Source of the DNA: Ischnura elegans
Lineage: Eukaryota; Arthropoda; Insecta; Odonata; Coenagrionidae
Assembly (NCBI RefSeq): GCF_921293095.1
Contig: NC_060254.1
Location: 5,828,001-5,892,000, forward strand
DNA length: 64,000 bases
Direction of reading: 5' to 3'
A program made the position numbers and the translations under genes. Of the stretch, positions 56,531 through 64,000 are shown one piece after another (the stretch's first letter is position 1; every line of letters starts with the position of its first letter). The notes under the pieces were generated by a model. It was not told where the DNA came from and made no database searches. It was given only the letters and a program-made list of their open reading frames with translations.

Positions 56531-58921
56531 TTTACACGGTACATGGAATTGCGCAATCTGACGTACGTGCGAAGGCGCAATCAAAATTGCGTCGTGTAAA
56601 GCGGTGAATTGCTAGAACAGATGCGAGACGGCAAAATTGTAGCCCAATACCAGGAAATCCTGGGTAAGAAACTAGAAGAAGGAGCAGAGAACCTGAGTGT
56701 AAATGATTCGATAGAGAGAAAATGGCTTAATATAAAGAAGGCCATGGAAGAGGCTTCAAAGGAGACCATAGGAGAAAGAAAGAGAACAAGGAATGAAGAA
56801 TGGTTAGATAATAAGTGCAGAAAAGCCATAGAAGGGAAGAATATAGATCGAAGGAACACCATCCAGAAAGAGACAAGACAAAATGTCGAAAGATATAAAG
56901 AAAGCAGAAGACAAGCAAATAAAATACTACGAAAAAAGAAAAAAACAGTACTTAAAAGGGTATGTGGAAAAGATTGAGGTACTGAACACACAAAATGAAA
57001 GTAGAAAGTTATACCAGGCAATCAAACGGATGACAAATAAATTTCAACCAAGAACAACCAAGAAGAAGGATAAGAATGGGAGGTTGGTTGGAACAGAGGA
57101 AGAAGTAATGGGAAGATGGGCCGAGTACTTTAAGGAATTGCTGAATGCCAATGAGATAGATGAGGAGGATGGAGAAATGTTGGACATGAGGGTGGACACC
57201 AGTATTAGTAGGACATCAAGTGAGGAGGTGGAGGAGTCGTTAAAACGGCAGCGGAATGGGAGAGCTCCAGGGGAAGATCAAATTGTACCGGAGTTAATCA
57301 AGCATGGAGGAAAAAAATTAACAAAGAACCTACATATACTGATATGTGAAATATGGGAGAAAGAAGAGATGCCTGAGAAATGGAAGATTGGTTTAATTTG
57401 CCCTATATTCAAGAAAGGAGATAAATTGCAATGCAGCAACTATAGGGGAATCACATTACTAAATGTCACTTACAAGATACTTTCTTGTATACTGCAGAGG
57501 AGACTTAACACGTATGCTGAAGTAATCCTTGGTGAATACCAATGTGGCTTCATGCCGGGAAGAGGAAAAACCAACCAAATCTTTGTAATGAGACATGCAT
57601 GCATGGAGAAATGTTATGAGTGCAACATTGACCTACATATGCTTTTCATTGATTTCAAGCAAGCTTTTGATAGCGTCAATAGAAGAAAAATGTTGAAGGC
57701 ATTGGAGGGATTTGGAATACCAAAAAAAACTAATTAAGTTGGTAAATATGACTATGGAAGGATCTCAAGCTAAGGCCTATATCGGGGGCAAGAATAGTGA
57801 AGCCTTTAAGATAACAACTGGAGTAAGACAAGGAGATTCTCTATCATCAATAGGTACCATTAAATCTGTGTCTACATGAAGCCATGAAAGAACTGGAGTT
57901 AGAGGGGTCAATTGTGCATAAATCTACTCAGGCATGTGCCTATGCCGACGACATAGTTCTAATGGCACGGAATATGGATTCTCTGAAAGAAATATTCAAA
58001 ATCTTAGAACAAAAGAGTAAGAATATAGGGCTCAGAATCAATGAGAGAAAAACGAAATACATGAAAATGTCGACCACGGAAGACAGAAGATGGACTCAAA
58101 ACGTTATATTTGGGCAGTACAACTTTGAAAATGTGAAATATTTCAGCTAACTCGGTACTAATTTAAACTGTAAGAACTCAATGACAGAAGAGATCAACAA
58201 GAGGATAATGGCTGGAAATAGGACTTACTTTGCTAATAGTATAGCTCCTGAAGTCAACTCTTCTATCTTCCATGAAATTCAAGATCTATAAGACACTTAT
58301 CAGACCGGTCGTGACATATGGAGCAGAAACGTGGAGCATCTCCGCTGGAAACGAGCAAGCTCCGCGGATATTTGAACGGAAGATTTTGCGAAAGATATAT
58401 GGTCCCGTGACAGATGGGGTAACTTGGAGGATAAGAACAAACAAGGAAATAGAAAATATTATCCGAGGCGAAGACGTAGTGAGATTTGTGAAGACCCAAC
58501 GGCTAGCTTGGCTAGGTCATGTAAAAAGAATGAGTGAAGAAAGGATGCCTAAGAAGATTCTACATGGAAATATGGATGGAATGAGAAAAAGAGGAAGACC
58601 GAGGAAAAGATGGATGCAGGATGTGGAGAAGACATAAAGGCTATGAGGATTGTCAGATGGTGGGAGAAAGTGCAGAACAGGAGAGAATGGACAGGCGTCT
58701 TGACGGAGGCCAAAGCCCATTCCGGGCTGTGGTGCCGAGGAAGTAGTAAGTAGAGACGGCAAAATAGCCCCTGTTCTAACGAAAATAGAACATGGGCTAT
58801 TTTGCCGTCTCGCGTCCACGCATTCTCGCATACGTTCTAGCAATTCACCGCTTTACACGACGCAATTTTGATTGCGCCTTCGCACGTACGTCAGATTGCG
58901 CAATTCCGTGTGCCGTGTAAA
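56531..58921. mobile_element. Palindromic MITE interrupted by a LINE
   Basis: 88 bp inverted repeats (56531-56618 and 58834-58921, 86 of 88 identical) begin TTTACACGGTACATGGAATT. Without the LINE and one target copy the MITE would be about 263 bp, with a further internal palindrome (GACGGCAAAATAGCCC paired with GGGCTATTTTGCCGTC). The arms themselves contain GAATTGCGCAATC and GATTGCGCC words in mirror arrangement. Confidence 0.85.
56638..58752 (+). pseudogene. LINE, 5' truncated, with 13 bp target duplication
   Basis: GAGACGGCAAAAT flanks it on both sides (56625-56637 and 58753-58765). The ORF2 part runs from a basic linker into the RT: RNGRAPGEDQIVPELIKHGG, WKIGLICPIFKKGDKLQCSN, YRGITLLNVTYKILS, GFMPGRGKTNQIF, FIDFKQAFDSVNRRK, GVRQGDSLS, AYADDIVLM (catalytic YADD) and the C-terminal TYGAETWSIS...AWLGHVKRM...GRPRKRWMQDV. 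Frameshifts occur in A-runs near 56935 and 57724, with a further break near 57865 and a stop at 58148. The 3' tail is AAGTAGTAAGTA. The clade (RTE- or CR1/Jockey-like) is not settled. Confidence 0.85.
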
Positions 58922-59125
58922 GTCTTTGAAATAGGCATCTTCACTACCCTCATTTGAAATACATGAACATGCACATATATCAATGGTTAAGTGCTGCAAT
59001 GCCTTCCTGACAGCATACCCACAAACGTAATTGAGACCCGAATATTCCTCGGCAGTGATTAATATTGGTTTGCTCATAATTTCCAGGAGGTCTAACTGAT
59101 TGAGTATTAGCTCATCATCTTCCAA
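58922..59125 (-). pseudogene. Transposase remnant of the outer element (proximal piece)
   Basis: The frame starts MEDDELILNQLDLLEIMSKP and includes GLNYVCGYAVRKAL and CACSCISNEGSEDAYFKD. The Y..GY..RK followed by a Cys cluster recalls the C-terminal part of P-element/THAP9-type or hAT-type transposases, but I cannot decide between them. Coding similarity stops exactly at the MITE terminus at 58921. Confidence 0.4.
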
Positions 59126-59377
59126 CGCTTCAACTTACAAATAAATAACTTACCTTCGACTACAGCTAATATGATAGGTTAAAAATGAATCTTCTAACGT
59201 CATCTCCTGCAAAAATAGGGTTTAGAGGAAGAAAATTAACTTCAAACGAGTCATGTCGAGTATCTTATTCACCACGAGTCCACTGTTGTAGAATGATAAA
59301 CAAATAATAAACAGGCCTCATCCGCGTTGTTGCCAAATATCATCCCTCCGGCCTGTTTAAAGACGGCCGTGGCAGCA

Positions 59378-59613
59378 CACAGGTGTAAAACAGATGCAGT
59401 GATAAATACATATGGAAAAGAATATATTTGAATGCGCGAGGTACTCCCATGACATTTATTGCACTGGGTCGGATGTGGTTTCAAAAGGTCTCCATGTAAT
59501 AGCATTTAAATCATTTTTAGTCTGGCTAGTCTTTAGTTTAACTATAAATTCGCCTTGTGTTCGCATACCCACCCATTGGTGCGTCCCATTGTGGCGTCGT
59601 CTACTCGCACACG
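59378..59613. other. Unassigned DNA
   Basis: Short spacer between two transposable elements. No recognisable content. Confidence 0.35.
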
Positions 59614-60231
59614 AGGCCCAGCGCACACGGTGTGACTGTTTTACAGCTACCGTTGCAAACCAGTTGCGCGCGCAACTGTTTTGTGACCTCGACATTGTAT
59701 TTGAGTGGGGAGGCGCACACGACGCAACTGGTTTTTGACGATCTCAAAACAGTCTGAAACCAGTCACATGCAACCGTGGGCCCGCGGTTGCTGTTGCGTT
59801 GCAGACTTCAGTTGCACGAGACCACGTGGTGTTTTGGTGGTATTTTGACGGCCGTATAGTGTCGATCTCAAAGTGAATGATCAAGAACTCAACATGAAGC
59901 TCTTTGGAGCAGTAGAGAAGCATGAAGTCCTGAACAAATACAAACTATCTAAAGTCTTTGAGTCTTTGGTATTGATAACAGTTCACAGCATCTTCTTCGC
60001 CTGACTCTGTGATAGTAAGCTCTGACAGCCAAGGCAAGGGCTAAAAAGCAACACGTACCGCACTAAATAAACACTCCACTGATTGCACAATAGACGAAAC
60101 TGATTTACAACCAGCCCTTTGTCATTACACCCGTGTGCGGACAGAAGTTTTATTTCAGTTGCAAACTGGTTGCAGACGCAACTGGTTCCCAACTGTGGTC
60201 ACAAAATAGTCGCTCCGTGTGCGCTGGGCCT
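59614..60231. mobile_element. MITE with AGGCCCAGCGCACACGG termini
   Basis: AGGCCCAGCGCACACGG at the left is matched by CCGTGTGCGCTGGGCCTT at the right. CAACTGGT/ACCAGTTG words recur near both ends (59655, 59720, 60165, 60180). No coding content; no clear target duplication, so the superfamily is open. Confidence 0.65.
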
Positions 60232-60539
60232 TAAATGATAAGTTAAAACTCTGCACTTACGTAAAAGTGATGTTCATAGCAGCGTGAAAACGATAATGAA
60301 TGTCAATCGGCTTCTAATCCTGTCAAGCGGCAATCACTCAATTTACTCTAAAAAAAACTGCTTGGTGAGTTTACCAACTCCTTTCTGTAGAACACACTCG
60401 TACTAGAACACTACAGAACATATCGTAACAGCACTATTCTCTCTCCTGGTCTTTTTGCGTCGCATTGTCACTGTGGAAATACTTTACGCCATCATATAAC
60501 GTTTCGAACTAACCATTCCACTGTGAGAAGGTTTGGTGA

Positions 60540-60668
60540 AGTGTAGGGCTTAACGGTTCGGAAATATGGACACATAGGAAAGAGGGGTAGAAAAGACTTG
60601 AGGCGTTTGAGATGCGGGTGAGCAGAAGAATGGAGATGGTGAAGTGGACGGAGAGGAAGACATCCTAA
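60540..60668 (+). pseudogene. LINE RT C-terminal fragment
   Basis: The plus frame reads GSEIWTHRK, then KRLEAFEMRVSRRMEMVKWT and ERKT. This is the conserved YGSETWTL...RLEAFEMWVWRRM...SWTE block near the end of many LINE ORFs. Stops are present and nothing else of the element is nearby. Confidence 0.5.
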
Positions 60669-60669
60669 C

Positions 60670-61635
60670 GCAGCGATTGAATTAATTTTTGTTACCACTA
60701 CTTACAGTTTATTATGTTTATTTATTGATTTTTCCCCTTAATATCTGGCGTACAAAAATTATTAATTTCCGTGTTCTCTCTTCTCCATCAAAATCATCAA
60801 CAACCAATTATCGTTTTTTCCATGGCAACTTTGATACTACAAGTTATTGAGGGTTTTACACATCAATAGCTGCCCCGGCGAACTTCGTACCGCCTAATGA
60901 TCAGTGAAGAGTTTAGTTACACTATTGATATGTAAAGAGCGGCTGTACTAGTTTTTATAATTTTTCACTTATAATAATAAAAGAAAAATAAAACAACATA
61001 AATATGTATTACAATGGCTTGTTATAAAAACATTTGCTTTATTCAATCTACATCAGGCAAAAGGGGGCACGTATATGCGGATTCATTTCAATGAATTTTT
61101 GAATTTTTTTTGTTTTTAATTGTGAAATTTTAGACTTTTGGTCGTACAGTTAAAAGTCAAAATTTAATGCATTCAATAGCTGGACTTTTTGAGTTTTTAA
61201 GCGTAAAAAAAGTTATAACTCGCGCCAGTTATAACTCGGTACGGAAAAGTACACTGCGTAAAAGTGCCCCGGTCTACCCAACACATTCGGTCAACACATT
61301 CTTGAGTCATGTAAGCTCTTATATACAACAGTTTTTGTTTTATTATCAGGCGCAAGAACAAATAAATCGGATGGTTTAGCAATAAGTGAACATGCTGTGT
61401 CCGTGGTTCCTCCGCAGTACTAGCTGTCCAGGCTGCAAATCTTCTTCAGTAACCTGGTCTACTGCTTCAGCTTCCTTTTTTTAGAGCGCTTGGTTGCTTC
61501 TCTGTGCATACGGTGAAAATTTTCCTGATCATTCTCGACCCAATCCATATAGGGGATATCCTCTATCTTCAACAGCCTCGATTCCCCAGTCACCAGTGCT
61601 CGAATCGGTCTTCCCAAAATAGCTATGCCGGAGTG
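60670..61635. other. AT-rich DNA, probably including decayed gypsy 3' sequence
   Basis: No recognisable gene. The part from about 61200 to 61635 may be the degraded C-terminal end of the adjacent minus-strand retrotransposon, but no LTR pair is visible. Confidence 0.3.
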
Positions 61636-61639
61636 TAGG

Positions 61640-64000
61640 CAGTGAGGCGGTTGACTCGCAGTCTAATGGCAAAAAGAGACTCATGTAGGTGCTGGTCCCA
61701 CCTCTTATACTTCTCGTCCGAGAGGTGCATCCGCAAATATCTTCTTCAATTTCTGGGTCCTTCTCTCAGTGGGGTTTTCCTGATGATGATTAACAGTCGA
61801 TGTCCTGTGTTACATTACCCATGCCTCTAATGCTTGAATCCATCGCCTTGAAGTGCACTGAGACCCGTTGTCGGCGAGAAGACATCTGGGATAGCCATAC
61901 CGACTGAACACCTCAGTCTTCAGAAGATGGAGTATTACCTCCGAAGTTGCCTAGGGTACAGGAAAGGCTTCTACCCACTTAGTGAACAAATCGGTGACAA
62001 CCAGGATACCAGCCTTCCCACGTGCCGTCCGAGGATAAGGTCCCATCAGCTATTGAGCCAAAACTTCCCAGGGTTGATATGGTCGTCTTCTTCTTGCGCT
62101 GGTACTGGCCTTCTGGTCACTAGTCTTGGTGCATGCACATACTGGACACTCTTGTACATACCTTTTTACGTCTTGGCGAATATGCATCCAGAAGAACCGT
62201 CGACGAATTGATAAGTATGTTTCCTCCTGTCCTGGATGCCCAGCTCCCGGCTCATTTTGGAACTTCTCTAATATGGCCCTAGCTTCAGATCTTGGCACCA
62301 TAAGCACCGGTGACTGATCCGAGTTATGGGAGACATATAAAAGAAAATCGTCCTCGAGACTACGATTCTTATAACGCATCTTGAAAGTAGCAGGAACACT
62401 TCTACTATCAGTGCAGCGTTGGCCAACCGAAGATTTCATCTCCTTACAGGCCCTACCATTACCTATTATGCCATCTCCTAATAATGCCCATAATTAAAGA
62501 TTTACTTTCCCCAGTAGAAGCCAAAAGAACAGGTAAGTCTTCCTTCGGTTTTCTTAACTCCGGAACAACCCTCTCCACTAGCCTTCGATTTTGTTCCAGT
62601 CACTTCATTTAGGCATTTTAAGAGATGAGTTGTCAGTGTAAAGATGGAATGTCCTCCCTTCAAGATAGCCTCGAAATTTCCCATTAGCCCAGACTGCCGC
62701 CAAAGCCTCCTTCTCAGCTGTGTAGTAATTCATCTCTGTTGATGATATCATCCTTCTAGCATTCTCGAAAATCCTCCTCTCGCCCCGTTCATTCTCTTCA
62801 AAGAATACAGCTCCAAATCCAAGATCGCTGGCATCTGTCTGTAAATTTCATTTCCTGCGAGGGTCTGGGTGTGCCAACCTTGGAGCATTACAAATGCTTT
62901 CCTTGATCTGTTCAAAGACTCTTTGTTCACGTTCAGTCCATTTGAAGGGATCTGTCTTAATGAGTCAATCAGTCCGTGGAGCAGCTTTTACTTCAAAATG
63001 AGGTTCAAAAATACTGTACCAACCACAAAGTCCCAAAAACTGACAAACTTGCTTCTTAGTTTTTGGTTAATTGTATTTATAAATAGCCTTATTCTTTTAA
63101 GGTTGCCTTTCTAGACCTTCAGGAGTTAAAAAATGTCCGAGGTATTGCACCTTGGGGTTAACAAAGTGGCATTTCTTCAACTGGCAAGTTATTCCATGGA
63201 TCCTCACTATTTCCAGTACTTAAGATAGTTGCGTAAGATGTTCTTAACATCCGTTTCTATTATAGACAAGAATGTCATCTAGGAAAACTTGTTGACAAAA
63301 AATACCAATATATCCGGAGAGTACCTCATCCATTAACCTAATAAAAGTGGTGGGAGCATTTTTCAATCTGAATGGCATGACCCGGAATTGGTAGAGACCA
63401 CGAGGAGAAGCAAAGAAAGTCATTTCTCTTGAGCCTTCTTCCATCTCCACCCGCCAAAACCCTGAATTTAAGTCGAGAGTGCTGAATATCTAGGCACCAC
63501 TAACTTTCTTCAAATCCTTAAAATCAGGCATGGGATAGGCATCAATCACATTCTGAAAATTAAGCTTTCTAAATTCAACAGAAAGCCTGTAATCCCCGTT
63601 TTTCTTTTTTGGCAGCACAACTGGCGAAACCCAATGAGAAGTCGATTGTTCAATTAATCCATTTCTCTACATTTCCTGTATTTTCTTGTATAAAAATGCT
63701 TTCTTGTCAGGATTCATGGGATATAGCCTATGTTTAATGAGTTCAATACTCTTGTAAATAATTTAATGTTTTACGGTGGAAACCAATGCTCATATTTAGT
63801 GAAGAAGTCATGGCCAAGGCCATCGCTGATCAAATCCTTAATAATTAATGCAGGGATGTCAATGACTATGTTGGAACACTTTGCTCTAAGGAATGTTCGG
63901 CCTTGAACTCTGTGAAGCACATCATTTGCGGCACCGATAACTCTGTTGCTAGGATAAATTTAAATTAGGGATGAGTCGATTCCAAATGTCGATTCTCGAT
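61640..64000 (-). pseudogene. Ty3/gypsy retrotransposon pol, decayed, runs off the right edge
   Basis: On the minus strand domains appear in pol order. A linker follows from the window edge. The RT at about 63450-63244 shows ASPRGLYQFRVMPFRLKNAP and VFLDDILVY, a variant of the YLDD box. RNase H-like pieces lie at about 62930-62600. The integrase zinc finger at 62280-62130 shows GHPGQEETYLSIRRRFFW and CPVCACTK (HHCC), and integrase-core pieces lie at 62040-61640. Numerous stops and frameshifts make it non-functional. It is an old genomic copy of a retrotransposon; no envelope-like gene is seen. Confidence 0.8.

Larger units (their letters stand above)
55926..59372 (-). mobile_element. Decayed cut-and-paste transposon hosting two further insertions
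   Basis: 27 bp perfect inverted repeats begin CCACGGCCGTCTTTAAACAG, with CAGCA on both flanks (55921-55925 and 59373-59377). An alternative end one base inside gives an imperfect 7 bp duplication (RCAGCAC). The transposase remnant is on the minus strand and is split by a palindromic MITE (56531-58921). The N-terminal coding part is absent, so this is an internally deleted copy. Superfamily uncertain. Confidence 0.7.

Noticed and set aside
61640-64000. Endogenous retrovirus with envelope
   Set aside because: Only gypsy-type pol domains are visible and they are heavily broken. No envelope-like frame or LTR pair is in the window.

Overview
This is a stretch of an AT-rich animal genome, most likely from an arthropod. 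Genes have introns with GT-AG junctions, there is no operon-like packing, and the mobile-element mix (Harbinger, hAT MITEs, pogo/Tc1-IS630, RTE and CR1/Jockey-type LINEs, Ty3/gypsy) suits an arthropod. The species cannot be told from the sequence.

Only one host gene is recognisable: the 5' part of CCT5 (TCP-1/CCT chaperonin, epsilon subunit) on the minus strand. Its start codon is at 13612. Six exons (13612-13508, 13341-13116, 12484-12286, 4228-4036, 3280-3131, 2220-2101) join in frame to encode residues 1-331 of a protein that is about 540 residues long in its family. The remaining exons lie beyond base 1. Its 8 kb intron 3 holds a complete pogo-like transposon (7089-11275) with 254 bp terminal repeats and an intact spliced transposase.

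Nearly everything right of 13.6 kb is mobile DNA in nested layers. 14.0-20.0 kb: hAT MITEs, an RTE LINE split by a 660 bp MITE, and a LINE split by a hAT MITE. 20.5-24.3 kb: a longer relative of the 660 bp MITE and a foldback-like element. 25.5-26.5 kb: a tandem array of structured units and a 53 bp inverted repeat capped by a hammerhead-ribozyme-like core. 27.6-35.4 kb: three more 660 bp MITEs, one inside a 3.2 kb hAT-like element. 37.5-44.3 kb: a decayed Harbinger carrying an apparently intact second Harbinger (Myb/SANT partner gene plus DDE transposase). 45.5-46.1 kb: two hAT MITEs with perfect 8 bp target duplications. 47.5-55.4 kb: two more 660 bp MITE copies, an element with ~615 bp inverted repeats, and a Tc1/IS630-like element inserted in one MITE copy. 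55.9-59.4 kb: a three-layer nest (transposon > palindromic MITE > LINE). 59.6-64.0 kb: another MITE and a decayed Ty3/gypsy pol running off the right edge.

The most unusual items are the tandem units at 25490-26173, whose hairpins keep pairing while their sequence changes, and the hammerhead-like core at 26389-26430, in which the usual C3/G8 pair appears as U3/A8. The nested insertions have readable target-site duplications and, for one, empty-site paralogues within the window, so a relative order of events can be read.
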